Made by a program: the position numbers and the translations under genes. A stretch of DNA of 18,569 nt from Acanthaster planci. Lineage: Eukaryota; Echinodermata; Asteroidea; Valvatida; Acanthasteridae. The first letter of the stretch is position 1, and the number at the start of each line of letters is the position of its first letter. This document shows, one piece after another, positions 10,001 through 18,262 of this stretch. The stretch is taken from the NCBI RefSeq assembly GCF_001949145.1, contig NW_019091375.1, positions 3,376,763 to 3,395,331 of the forward strand, written 5' to 3'. The notes below the pieces were generated by a model. That model saw only the letters and a list, made by a program, of their open reading frames with translations. It searched no databases and was not told the origin of the DNA.

Positions 10001-13000
10001 TGTGACTGGGAACCATACAACCATTTTCGCGTGCCCACTATCAATCTCTACAGAGGCAGTAGTCTGGTTCTTAGGTTTAGCATGGTTGCAGTCAGTTGGA
10101 CTTTTTTGCACGCCTGCTAACTTACCGTAGCTGCCTGGAAATCTTCCACGACCCTTTTCAGCCTGTTAGTTTTATATCGCAATCGCGGTAAGTTGACAGG
10201 GACGTTAGTTTACCGTGTGTTCCCATTAGATTTAAGTTTGTAATTCTACATGAAAGTCGCGATAAGTTAACATGGTTAACCCAAAAAAGGCCATTGGAAA
10301 CACGGCTATTGACATATTTATTACTTATCTTTCTTTTGTCTTTGTTTTGTCTACAGAGATACTGGGATGGTGGCATCTCCAACAATTGTCCTGTCTTGAG
10401 TCCAGACACTGTCACAATCTGTCCCTTCTCAGGGGACTTTGATATATGTCCATCCTCTCAGGAGTTTGGTGATTACCTTCAGTTTACCTCAGCAAACATC
10501 AATATTCATTTGACTTCTACTAATTTCTGGCGTTTGTCAAGAGCTTTGTATCCACCAGAACCAGAGAAGCTCAGGAAGTTATGTCAGCAAGGATATGATG
10601 ATACACTACGTTACCTACAATCACATGGTTAGTAATGGTTGGCTGGTAAACAGCAGAGGTAGACATGTCCAAGTCTCCATCTGACAATGGGTGAACTCCT
10701 GCTACATGTATGCATTAATCTTTTCACTTTTAGAATGCTATGTTATCATGATTTTTTGACCAACTCTGTTTAAGGGATCTGTCTGTGATAACAAATTCTA
10801 CAAAAAGTTGAACCGTGAAAAAGACTTCCTGCAATGTCTGTTTTATGGTCTGAAAACATTACTTTCATTGATTGTTATATTCATGCGCAACATATGAAGA
10901 AAGATTGGCACACCTACAGTACATGTACGTGTATGGGTCCTTCCATCAAAAATCATTCCAAAAAAATGCAGAATTGGTTTAAAATTTGCTACTGATTTTG
11001 ATGATTTCTTGACAGCTGTAGTTCCATGCAATCGGCATCTAAGTTTAAGCAGATCGCAATCCTCCAGTGGTTTGAGCAGTGAACGTCGCCGGCTATCAGA
11101 TGCTCAGATGTCACTTCGAAGTACTCTGTTATCCCGATCCTCTCTACAGTCACTCAGCACTGACTTACAACTTCTACAAGACATTCTGGAAGCAAGTGAT
11201 AATGAAACGTGGGAAGAGTGGAATGATGAAGACTTCTTTGAAGATGAGGATGAGTGTGAAGATTGTAAAATCAGAGCAGAACAAACTATGTTAAAAGGAA
11301 GTCTACCACCCCAGGTCACAAATGGTAGGTCATTGATCCACAAAGTGTTTTGTAAGGTACACAATGTCTACATGCCACTTTGCAGTGTAGTCTTAACCGA
11401 CAAATTGCTCTCGGATGGTTTGGAACCAGTGTTTTGCAAATGCTACCAGGACATGCAATTAACCACTTGTTGCCAGGGTTTCTGGTTCCGGACACGTATT
11501 CTTTATACGCGTGGCTAGGGTCTCCGAACTCGGACAATGGGAACTGGGCCTTGTAAAAAAAGACCCTATTCGTAACAAAAGACCAGGCTGCTGGGCATTA
11601 ACAACTTTTTTTTACTCTCAATAGTGGAGAAAATCCAGCCTTGTTTTGAAACAGTATACCATGGTTTGGGGCATTTAGTGCGAGCGGATTGCCACCGGGG
11701 ACAAAAGCGCTCCACCACAGCGATGAGCCACACAGCACCGCTGCACGCTAGTCTGGCCCCTATTGAAAAGAGGTCAGCAGTGCACTGTGCCAGGTTCGTG
11801 AACAAAAGAAAATTACATAACACAGCACAACCTTGGCTCTTTTTACAAAGCTGCAGGCCTGGCTGAAATACTTGGGTGTCAATAGATTTTGTCTGTCTGA
11901 TTAGAGTAGCTATCAGACAGTCGTGTGGGTGTAAACGTCCATTAATTGAAGTGATGAATTTTTGAAGAATTTTGAAAACTGAAACTCTTGAAAATATCCC
12001 ATACATGTATGTGTGCACTGCATTTTTTCAGCAACCCAGCAGCAAGTGGTTAAATGAGGAAGGGACACATTTTCAGCAACTTTTGATCCTTGTCGGTCAT
12101 ATTGAATCCTTATCCTGATCAGAAGACCTTTTCATGAACACAATTTTGTCTTCCATATTTCAAATTTGATAAAAATCATCTATTGAGCATCTTTGGTTTG
12201 ATACAATGTACGTTGTCGCTTTATGAGCACACCTACATGTAGCTTTATAGGCACTTGAAGAGTGATTTCATAGCGCATGATTGTTTGCCACGTGTGTTGC
12301 TTTTACAGTTCTTGTCTTGTCACTTCTTTTTTTTTGTGATCTCTCTTCATTGAACTGAAGGCATTTCTGTAGCCTGGGTGACGTGAGTGATGTTTTAAAA
12401 ATGCATTATTAACCATGCTAAACTGTTGCCTGTCTTGCAGCTATTAGAGAGGCCATCATGCTGGACAACACTCTGCTGAATTATTTATTCAAATTCAAGA
12501 TGTTCAAGGCAGTATCATTCATGGCGCTTCCATATGTCATCACATTTGAGACAGTGGTACTCTTCACAGTCAGGTCAGTGCTATTTGAACGTCTTAAGTT
12601 ATTAATCCTGTCAATCATAAAACCAACTGATTCCAGTTCTAAACGTACTTAGAGCAGCAGTTGTACATTCATGGCCTCTTTGTAGACTCCTTACAAGCAG
12701 TTTGCACTGGTTTTGGCATGGCATAGAGAAGCTTTGTAATTAATATTCTCCATTCAATGAATGTGCACACTCATTATTGCTTTTTTGCCATTTTTAATTC
12801 AATTGCAACATAAAACATTTCTGATTTGCATGCGTGTGTATTAAAGTTGCAGGGAACAATGTGGCTAACTTGCAATGCAGAGTTGGACATGCTTAGATAT
12901 TCTTCGTGCCTAGCTCATAAAGGGACTTGGCACAGCAAACACTGAGTGTATGTTTGCTTCTGCATGTCAACTGAATTCAAGTCCTCTTCCTGTTCAGGTT

Positions 13001-14541
13001 TGCCAAAATGCTACCCAGAGTTCATCGTGATGTTCATCGGATTTGGAAGCAACTGATGGGTCTGATTAGACACATGCTGGAACACACTCCTGCTGCCAGT
13101 CTACTAGAAAGGTCAGTTACTTTATTTCTCAGCTCATTTATACTGATACGGTAAATCCAGTTATCATTTCTACAATAATTTAAAAAAAATTAAATTGAAT
13201 AAACTCAGATTTATATTCACTTTATAAACTTGCTGAGATGAAATGCTGTTCCTGTAAAAATGTTAATGGTCAAGTTTTCAAAGTCCTTGTGGAAATTCAC
13301 GAATCAATCTAATTTGTACATGTATGAAATCTGTTGAGTTTGTGTATGGTTTGAGAGAGAGATAAAATTTGCTATCATTGATAGAGACTGACAAGGCTAA
13401 CTACAGCAAGCTACATGTAGAAGACAAATTAATGAGCCTTAATAGCTTGAAGACACAGGCATCACCTTCCCATTGAGTGCCCATGGCAACGCTGAAATGG
13501 ATCAGAAAATCCATCCCGAGAATATACGTGTATACACACTCATGCAGTCAAAAACCAATAATGAGAACACTGTACATGTAAAGACAGCATCCCGTTTTTC
13601 CAAGGAACTTTTTTATATCCCTTGCAGTTTTTGTCTTCTTTTTCTGATAATACAATGTTTCTCTTAGGACGACATTTGACAAAGGTTCCAAGGACTTTGC
13701 AAATTTCAAATTCATGAGTAAATTAAATTCCAATGCACACCACCAACAGTGGTGGAACGATTTTCAAAGTGAGGGGCTCTTTTGTGAGACCATCAAGCAT
13801 CAGCCATTAATAGGCCGATCCACTTTGCCTTGCACTATTATAGGATCTGTAAAAAAAAGGTGCAGGGGCCATTCTCCCCCCCCACCGCTTTGAAAAAGTG
13901 GGGGGAGGGGAAATTGGCCCCCATCCCCCTCCTGAATCCTTGATGGAATACATTTTGCACAACTAAGCACTAGATGATAATGTGATCTAAAAAAAAAAAT
14001 TATTTGCATATAATTTTATGCTTGATGAAAACTTTCCAAGTGCTAGTCCATGTATATGTACTCTACATAGTTGAACTGCTGTTGATGACTGTTGGCCCGA
14101 GAACTTTCTTTTCCTTCCTTGGCACTGTAGTGTTCTTTGTATCATTTTTGCTGCAGGCTCTCACCTGGAGATAGAGAAGAATTCCTAGCTTCCATTACCG
14201 ATGAGAATTTGTCAGTTTCCTTCCATGAAGGCAAGACGATGAAGATGCACAATCACCGTGGTTGGCACAGACACCACCCACGTGTCAGAGGAACACTGCC
14301 GGACTGTGTCTTAGATACCTTTGATTTATGTGAAGATGTCTTCCCTGAATCAAGGTCAAGAAGTACATCACACCTCCAGGAAGGAGACAAGTATTGTGGG
14401 AACCTGTATGATAGCTTTGATCACACTATAAAAATAAGTTTTGAGATGGAAGATGTGATAGTGTTCCATTATCTCAAAGAATCTTGCCTTATTGATGTGT
14501 CTAGTCCTAAGAATTCAGAGATGGTTCTAGTTGATACATAA
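3938..14541 (+). CDS. PNPLA2: PNPLA2/ATGL-like triacylglycerol lipase, 8 coding exons, 555 aa
   Basis: The exons join to 1668 nt including TAA. The product is a patatin-fold lipase expected to release the first fatty acid from triacylglycerol at lipid-droplet surfaces (family knowledge). Seen directly: oxyanion loop GCGFLG (residues 7-12), nucleophile elbow GASAG (35-39, Ser37), and catalytic WDGGIS (Asp156). The Ser-Asp distance of 119 equals human PNPLA2 (Ser47/Asp166). The FLREHAP-like N-terminus (FKEHAP), CGLIPP-like loop (SGLIPP), PFSG, DICP and ALYPPEP blocks follow the PNPLA2/PNPLA3 order. Residues 369-390 form the hydrophobic segment corresponding to the droplet-targeting part of ATGL. 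A Ser-rich linker (252-290), acidic stretch (306-325) and His-rich tail (459-468) are extra or diverged. The length is near human PNPLA2 (504 aa). The start is the first ATG after an in-frame TGA at 3902, with A at -3 and G at +4. The PNPLA1/2/3/5 clade cannot be split without a tree; PNPLA4 is unlikely because of the long C-terminus. Confidence 0.93.
4095..5926 (+). other. Intron 1 of the lipase gene
   Basis: 1832 nt, GT-AG, phase 1. It holds the possible control region at 4540-4765. The remainder shows only short chance open frames. Confidence 0.9.
4540..4765. promoter_or_regulatory. Possible intronic enhancer or alternative promoter, FOXO/CCAAT/GC-box/E-box cluster
   Basis: In intron 1, a stretch richer in CpG than its surroundings holds GTAAACAA (4540-4547, FOXO-type forkhead consensus), ATTGG (4652-4656), CCAAT (4695-4699), the GC box CCCCGCCCC (4717-4725), ATTGG (4735-4739) and CACGTG (4760-4765). 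The CCAAT plus CACGTG pairing repeats that of the upstream promoter. FoxO1 activates ATGL transcription in mammals, so a conserved input is plausible, but short motifs occur by chance. Confidence 0.35.
5927..6159 (+). CDS. PNPLA2: PNPLA2-like exon 2 (residues 53-130)
   Basis: Carries the helical middle of the patatin domain. It includes the RLLGPFHPFFDL block, the HKLASGRLHVSLTRV block and the SDFKSKEEVIE block, each matching ATGL in order. The acceptor is a pyrimidine-rich tract ending CTGCAG at 5921-5926; the donor is GAG then GTATGT at 6160. The phase is 1 in, 0 out. The first six exon bases, GTAAGG, themselves look like a 5' splice site (see findings). Confidence 0.95.
7411..7551. repeat. 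TACATG/ACATGT palindromic simple repeats, densest cluster
   Basis: Tracts at 7415-7445 and 7500-7527, plus shorter copies up to 7551, consist of the self-complementary hexamer repeat (TACATG)n. The same motif recurs across introns and flanks: 3316-3332, 3831-3844, 6358-6369, 6614-6627, 6643-6655, 6889-6905, 6951-6965, and singly near 9147, 9269, 10920, 17041 and 17395. None was found in the coding exons. Confidence 0.85.
7896..7954. mobile_element. 59-bp TTAA-flanked hairpin MITE (piggyBac-like ends)
   Basis: Perfect 17-bp inverted repeats at 7896-7912 and 7938-7954 both include TTAA at the outer edge, followed by CCCT (left) and preceded by AGGG (right). TTAA target sites next to CCCT-type termini are characteristic of piggyBac-superfamily transposons. 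The interior (7914-7936) is also largely self-complementary, so the whole unit folds into one long hairpin. A diverged relative lies at 14646-14709. It sits in intron 2 of the lipase gene. Confidence 0.6.
9424..9817. repeat. 28-bp direct repeats flanking exon 3
   Basis: Copies at 9424-9451 and 9790-9817 share TGAATGACTTTCARTTCAGG and then WTTAAAAA, with two mismatches in 28. One lies in intron 2 and the other in intron 3, 366 bp apart, with exon 3 between them. Confidence 0.7.
9511..9576 (+). CDS. PNPLA2: PNPLA2-like exon 3, 66-nt symmetric exon (residues 131-152)
   Basis: Encodes 22 residues including FVPCYSGLIPP, the conserved loop just before the catalytic Asp. Val138 lies 18 residues before that Asp, the position of Ile148 in human PNPLA3. 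The acceptor is TGCTTTGCAG ending at 9510; the donor is ACA then GTAAGT at 9577. Both ends are phase 0, so skipping would keep the reading frame but remove an essential part of the fold. Confidence 0.93.
9858..10306. mobile_element. 449-bp TIR element (MITE) in intron 3
   Basis: The left end GCCGTGTTCCCATTAGACC (9858-9876) and right end GGCCATTGGAAACACGGC (10289-10306) are imperfect inverted repeats, both bordered by TA (9856-9857 and 10307-10308). ATT is an alternative 3-bp duplication. An internal direct copy of the left end, CCGTGTGTTCCCATTAGA (10213-10230), and a repeated CGCGRTAAGTTRACA motif (10183-10200, 10257-10275) suggest a nested or composite element. No transposase is encoded, so it would be non-autonomous. 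The superfamily is not assigned. Confidence 0.5.
10357..10627 (+). CDS. PNPLA2: PNPLA2-like exon 4 with catalytic Asp (residues 153-242 plus 1 nt)
   Basis: Starts with RYWDGGIS, giving catalytic Asp156. It continues through the ICPFSGDFDICP block, the NFWRLSRALYPPEP block and the LCQQGYDDTLRYLQSHG block, which closes the conserved N-terminal half in PNPLA2/3. Trp155 replaces the Val found in human RYVDGG. The acceptor is TTTTGTCTACAG ending at 10356; the donor is G then GTTAGT at 10628, leaving phase 1. A TAG follows directly in frame if the intron is retained. Confidence 0.93.
11016..11324 (+). CDS. PNPLA2: PNPLA2-like exon 5, Ser/Arg-rich and acidic linker (residues 243-345)
   Basis: Encodes a low-complexity linker between the catalytic half and the C-terminal hydrophobic region. 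Residues 252-290 are rich in Ser and Arg. They include RRRLS (Ser270), a PKA-type site, and Ser258 with Leu at -5, Arg at -3 and Leu at +4, an AMPK-type pattern. Residues 306-325 are highly acidic (WEEWNDEDFFEDEDE) and end in a CEDC pair. The acceptor is TTTCTTGACAG ending at 11015; the donor is AATG then GTAGGT at 11325. Frame continuity on both sides supports it. It does not align clearly with human ATGL, so I infer a lineage-specific regulatory linker. Confidence 0.88.
11325..12440 (+). other. Intron 5 of the lipase gene
   Basis: 1116 nt, phase 1. The part at about 11500-11830 is richer in CpG than the rest and open on both strands for up to 150 codons, but no domain is recognisable. It may be an old inserted repeat. 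Confidence 0.85.
11893..11920. repeat. Short stem-loop in intron 5
   Basis: Perfect 9-bp arms CTGTCTGAT (11893-11901) and ATCAGACAG (11912-11920) around a 10-nt loop. No function is assigned. Confidence 0.5.
12441..12573 (+). CDS. PNPLA2: PNPLA2-like exon 6, hydrophobic segment (residues 346-389 plus 2 nt)
   Basis: Encodes AIREAIMLDN, then a hydrophobic stretch (369-389) ending TVVLFTVR. It resembles the human ATGL segment with [21 protein letters not shown], which lies in the region needed for lipid-droplet binding. The acceptor is CCTGTCTTGCAG ending at 12440; the donor is CAG then GTCAGT at 12574, phase 2. Amphipathic or hairpin insertion into the droplet monolayer is inferred from the family. 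Confidence 0.92.
12998..13111 (+). CDS. PNPLA2: PNPLA2-like exon 7 (residues 390-427 plus 2 nt)
   Basis: Encodes FAKMLPRVHRDVHRIWKQLM and onward to LLE, matching the human LLEWLPDVPEDIRWMKEQ region in position and character. It is basic and helical and follows the hydrophobic segment. The acceptor is CCTGTTCAG ending at 12997; the donor is AAAG then GTCAGT at 13112. The phase is 2 on both sides, so this 114-nt exon could also be skipped without a frameshift. Confidence 0.92.
13865..13921. repeat. GC-rich foldback (C-tract/G-tract hairpin) in intron 7
   Basis: Outer arms GGGGCCATT (13865-13873) and AATTGGCCCC (13912-13921) enclose inner arms CTCCCCCCCCAC (13874-13885) and GTGGGGGGAG (13898-13907). 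The loop is about 12 nt (CGCTTTGAAAAA). It can form a near-perfect hairpin. Confidence 0.75.
14157..14541 (+). CDS. PNPLA2: PNPLA2-like terminal exon 8, His-rich tail and stop (residues 428-555)
   Basis: The last 127 residues start LSPGDREEFLASI. They contain a His/Arg cluster at 459-468 (HNHRGWHRHH), an Arg/Ser patch SRSRSTSH (493-500) and a closing alternating stretch HTIKISFEMEDVIVFHYL. I cannot match this tail in detail to vertebrate ATGL; rapid divergence of the ATGL C-terminus is the likely cause. The acceptor is TTTTTGCTGCAG ending at 14156. The stop is TAA at 14539-14541. Confidence 0.9.
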
Positions 14542-14645
14542 CATTGCCTGTTGGGGTCATCATGCATTTACCTGTGCTGAACCTCTAATGAGGCTGATAT
14601 TTGGAGCATTATATGCAGTCTACATTTGGTGCATCAGTTGTTTGT

Positions 14646-14709
14646 TTAACCCCAACAGTCTCAAATCCTCCGATTTCAATATGATTTTACATACACCCTA
14701 GGGGGTTAA
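14646..14709. mobile_element. Diverged relative of the TTAA hairpin element
   Basis: Starts TTAACCCCAACAGTCT and ends CCCTAGGGGGTTAA, 64 bp from TTAA to TTAA. The left 30 bp resemble the left half of the 7896-7954 copy (AACAGTC, then ATCCTCC against GTCCTCC). The right half has diverged and no longer pairs perfectly. It lies in the 3' UTR region just after the lipase stop codon. Confidence 0.5.
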
Positions 14710-14713
14710 TAAA
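14708..14713 (+). promoter_or_regulatory. First canonical poly(A) signal AATAAA after the stop codon
   Basis: AATAAA lies 167 nt past the TAA. Its first two bases are the last bases of the TTAA at the right end of a short MITE-like copy (14646-14709). Other candidates further on are AATAAA at 16499-16504 and ATTAAA near 15932, so the true 3' end is undecided. Confidence 0.4.
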
Positions 14714-16774
14714 TGTAATGACTCCATACAAAGCAGCTGCACTCCTTAAATTTCTAAATTTTAAGTCATCAGTTTTATCCCTGAAAAGTTGTGTTTTGGG
14801 TCATGTTTACTGCTCTATACAATGTGAATTGATTCTGTCTCGGAAATATTGATGTGGATTTTGAAAAAAACTCTTCTTGTGAAATTAACTTTCATAACTT
14901 GTTTCTGACACCTTGTATGACTTTGTAAATTGATGTACATGGTCATGCCTTGATAAATTGAGACAATGATGAATTAGGATGTTCAGCCATAGAGTGTGTT
15001 TAAGAATCATTGGTTGGCTCAGTAATTGCTGGGTTCCGTTTGTCATCACTGAAAGCACTGTCCTAAAATCATTTGCAAAACTGCAATTTTTTTATTGGTT
15101 TGTTTAGTAGCCTAATTGGGCAATGGTTTGATTATTCTGTCGGGTGCTGTGTGATCTTTTTGCCTGCTACTGCAATAGTGGATAAGAATGGGTGCATGTA
15201 TGCTGAATCTTCCTATCCTAATTGATCCATAGAAACTGCCAATTGATATGAAAGTCCATTTATAAGGGTTAGGTGCAGTCGGGAACATCTACATATACAA
15301 ACTGAAGCAACTGATATGGATCATGTAAACTGGGTTGGAAGAAGTGTGTGAACTTTTTGTACACATGTACAAACTGTACATGTAATTACGTCAATTGAAC
15401 GTGACAATTTAAAATGCCATACTGGCAACACTGACATTGACCTAATAAGTAATATATTTCCTATATATTTTGGAGAACAGCAAATGCGAGGAAGGTTTAT
15501 TGTGATGCTTCAGCCTATATTACATGTATGATACGCATGGTTGATGTAATCATTGAGAAGATTTAATGATGTACAGAGATCCTAATTATTTACAGTGATG
15601 CAGACTCAGTATTAAGATACTTGTAAAAGAAAATGAACATTTGTAAATAACTGCCTTTGCAACTGTAAATGGTAATAACCTATTTTTATGGCAATTTAAC
15701 TTAAGTAGATAATCTTTTGGTGACACTGCAGAGTTTATGCTGCTATATATTTAAGGTTCTTCTCAATGCTGCCTTCAGCTGCTCACCTTTTATGTACCAT
15801 CACCTGAAGTTTGTTCATGGGTTTAATTTTTGCATCAGGTATTAGGTTTTATCAACTGAAGTATGCCACTATTGTTCACCTATTCAGTTGTTGGACTTCA
15901 GCCATTTTATCATGCAATGTCAAACAAAAGTATTAAATTGTGTGCATTTGTACTGAGCATTCGCCTAAAGTGGTCGGTACTGGTTATGTAAGGTATACTT
16001 TTAGTTGTGTGTCCTATTGTAGAGTAAGGCGACCTACCTAAGATATGCTGCATCCGTATCCAGCACTGAAAACGGCAATAATAACAGGAAACTCGGCTCA
16101 CATGATAATGATGCCCTGTTCATGTAACTTTGGTAAAAGCTGGTTGGATGGCTTGGCAAAAAAGCACATTGTCAAGAGATTCAATAACGTAACAAGAGTC
16201 AAGTTACTATTTGCATTTACGCTTTCAAATTTTCCTGTCACCTTCACTGTGCCTTGAAAATCTGGACTGTAAAATCAATGATTAAACAGAAGTTTATAAA
16301 TTCAAGAGTGTTTAGGTGAATGAAAGTTCTTGTTTGACACCTGACAGGCACAAAAGGAGTTGGTTTTGTCAGCTTTTCTTATCATTTAATGCAGCCTTGC
16401 ATAAATTCTTTACACAGTCCAAAATAGTTGAAGTACAGTAAATTAAAGGGTAACAGAAGTTGGAAGTATTTAGTTCACGTGAAGTTTTTCAAAATAACAA
16501 TAAAAACATAACCATTTCAAAAACATTGTAAATTTAATGTTTACCCCATTAATTGTGACCCAAAAATTAATTAAAAGGTTCCTGCGTTTTTCCACCCATA
16601 AAAAATCCGCTTTTGGCCATTCACGCTCCCAGGCTGATTGGATGACGTCATCGCCAGAATGCTTCCAAGCAGTGTGTACAGTACATTGCGATTGAAAGTT
16701 AACACCAAAATGGGGAAATTTTTTTCACATTTTTTCTCTTCCCCGGGAATTCCTTTTCATTTCACAAATTGTGA

Positions 16775-17010
16775 AAAAGTGGGAAAATATTTTCACACCT
16801 TTTCACACAAGTGGGAAAATATCTTTACAGATTTTCCCCCCAAGTGGGAACAGATTTTCACACTTTCTCCCACAATGGGAAAAAATGTTCACAGACTTTC
16901 CCACAAGTGGGAAATGATTTCCACACAAGTGGGAAAAGATTTTCGCACTTTTTCTCACAAGGGGGAAAAGATTTTCACAGATTTTCTCTGGTAGTGGGAA
17001 AATAATTTTG
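16775..17010. repeat. Palindromic minisatellite, about 8 units of 31-33 bp
   Basis: Each unit centres on a variant of CCCACAAGTGGGAAAA followed by GATTTTCACA, so most units contain a short inverted repeat (TTCCCAC with GTGGGAA). Unit lengths are about 31-33 bp, with one 22-bp partial unit. The array is diverged and starts after looser copies at about 16710-16775. Open reading frames cross it on both strands, but the unit length is not a multiple of three and the frame changes from unit to unit, so coding is unlikely. Confidence 0.8.
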
Positions 17011-18110
17011 CAAGCTTTCTTCATTTAGTAGTATTTGTGCATGTACATGTAGACATCAGGAAGTTTTTGTTCTCTGTGGTTTCAAACATTCGCATTTCTG
17101 AATATGGAAAGTGGAGGAAAATCAGTCTGAGAGAAATTCCCAGGAATAATCAGATTACTTGAGGAAGACGGCATTAAAATTTCAATGCAGTATGTTTCTC
17201 GGTTTTGAGCAAAGTACAGTGCGACAGAAGAAATCAAAACCTGGCTATGGTGGAGGTTGCAGGCAACCACTGAACACCGAACAGCTGAATTACACTAGAT
17301 TGCCGCTATACCGCTCTCCAATATGTCTTATATTGTAAGTTGTAAGCGTTTAAAAATTAAATTCACCCACTTGAAAGGATGCTCAATATGTGCACATGTA
17401 CATGAGCATGTATCTACGTGTTTTCCTGAATGTAAATTTACGTTTACACGTATTGGCAAATGTATGTACCGTGATTTCGGACATCCTGACTGCTACTGCA
17501 TGCCCATTCATGGACAGTCCAATCGCTGACTTTTTCCAATAACCATGTGACCGCAGAAAGTAACATGTCATCAGAAGCCCAAGTGAAAACTGACCCGATA
17601 TGTCACACCGAACACAATTAGCGAAAAGACGAGATTTGCTACACGAAAATACACGTACAATTTAAGCAGTTATTTTATTCGTCAATGGTAAGAAACCTTT
17701 CGGTAACAAAATACTGCATGTAGTATTTCATTGTTGATTTTTTGTGCCAAACTACAACACGAAAATAAATAAAAAGTGGGCAAATAACCCATGTCGCCAC
17801 AGCCGAGCAAGTTAAGTTTATTGTAATAGGCCTACACATTTTATGTGCTTCGTGACTTCATAACTTGGGGACTCTCGTTTATAATAATCACTCAACATCC
17901 AAACAACTTTTTAAACATTTATTCTCCGACATTGACGAGTGTTTATCTATGGTAATCCTAGAAAACAACTGCGCCACGCAAGCGCGGGTCGCCGTAGTGA
18001 GCACATCCCCGCGATCGCGCTGCATGGACTGAACGGCTCGGCTGAGGAAATCGCTACTAGACTGTACTGTACTACAACAGCACACCCCACGTGGTGAGTT
18101 GGTCTTGAGT
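17011..18110. other. 3'-flanking stretch, no confident gene
   Basis: Mostly AT-rich. The part at 17960-18070 is CpG-rich and lies in a minus-strand open frame of 65 codons (17888-18085), ending SENKCLKSCLDVE with AATAAA just before the end. Without a recognised domain or a splice partner in view it is only a weak exon candidate. Confidence 0.3.
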
Positions 18111-18262
18111 CAACTCGGATCCAAACCAACTGGGACCCATGCCAACTCGGACCCACGACCAACTCGGACCTATGTCAACTCGGTCCCAGTACTAACCCGG
18201 ACCCACGACCAACTCGGACCCACGACTAACTCGGACCCACCCTGAGTCAACTCGGACCCAAC
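18111..18262. repeat. 17-bp minisatellite, about 9 units
   Basis: Imperfect tandem copies of a CCAACTCGGACCCACGA-type unit. The core CAACTCGGACCCA is present or nearly so nine times, with spacing of 16-19 bp. A single inverted word, GAGTTGGTC, precedes the array at 18096-18104. The unit contains CpG and is much more GC-rich than the DNA after it. Confidence 0.85.

Larger units (their letters stand above)
14542..16774 (+). other. 3' UTR and downstream intergenic DNA, no gene recognised
   Basis: AT-rich sequence with frequent stops in all frames. It contains the MITE-like copy at 14646-14709 and a few TACATG tracts (for example around 15360-15382). The longest open stretch (16045-16257, 70 codons) has no recognisable domain and no splice context. 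Part of it is probably lipase 3' UTR, with the boundary set by whichever poly(A) site is used. Confidence 0.5.

Noticed and set aside
11566-12018. 150-codon minus-strand frame in intron 5
   Set aside because: It overlaps open frames on the other strand, has no domain similarity and no splice context. It lies within an intron of a well-supported gene.
16638-16994. 118-codon open frame with Lys/Trp/Phe-rich repeats (SHKWENIFTDF-type)
   Set aside because: It is a translation of the 31-33-bp minisatellite. The unit length is not a multiple of three and the opposite strand is equally open, so it is not likely to be a protein.
17928-18030. Plus-strand DIDECL motif followed by spaced Cys, resembling a calcium-binding EGF domain
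   Set aside because: No splice acceptor precedes it, the Gly and central Cys pattern of cbEGF is missing, and a stop follows. A chance match is more likely.
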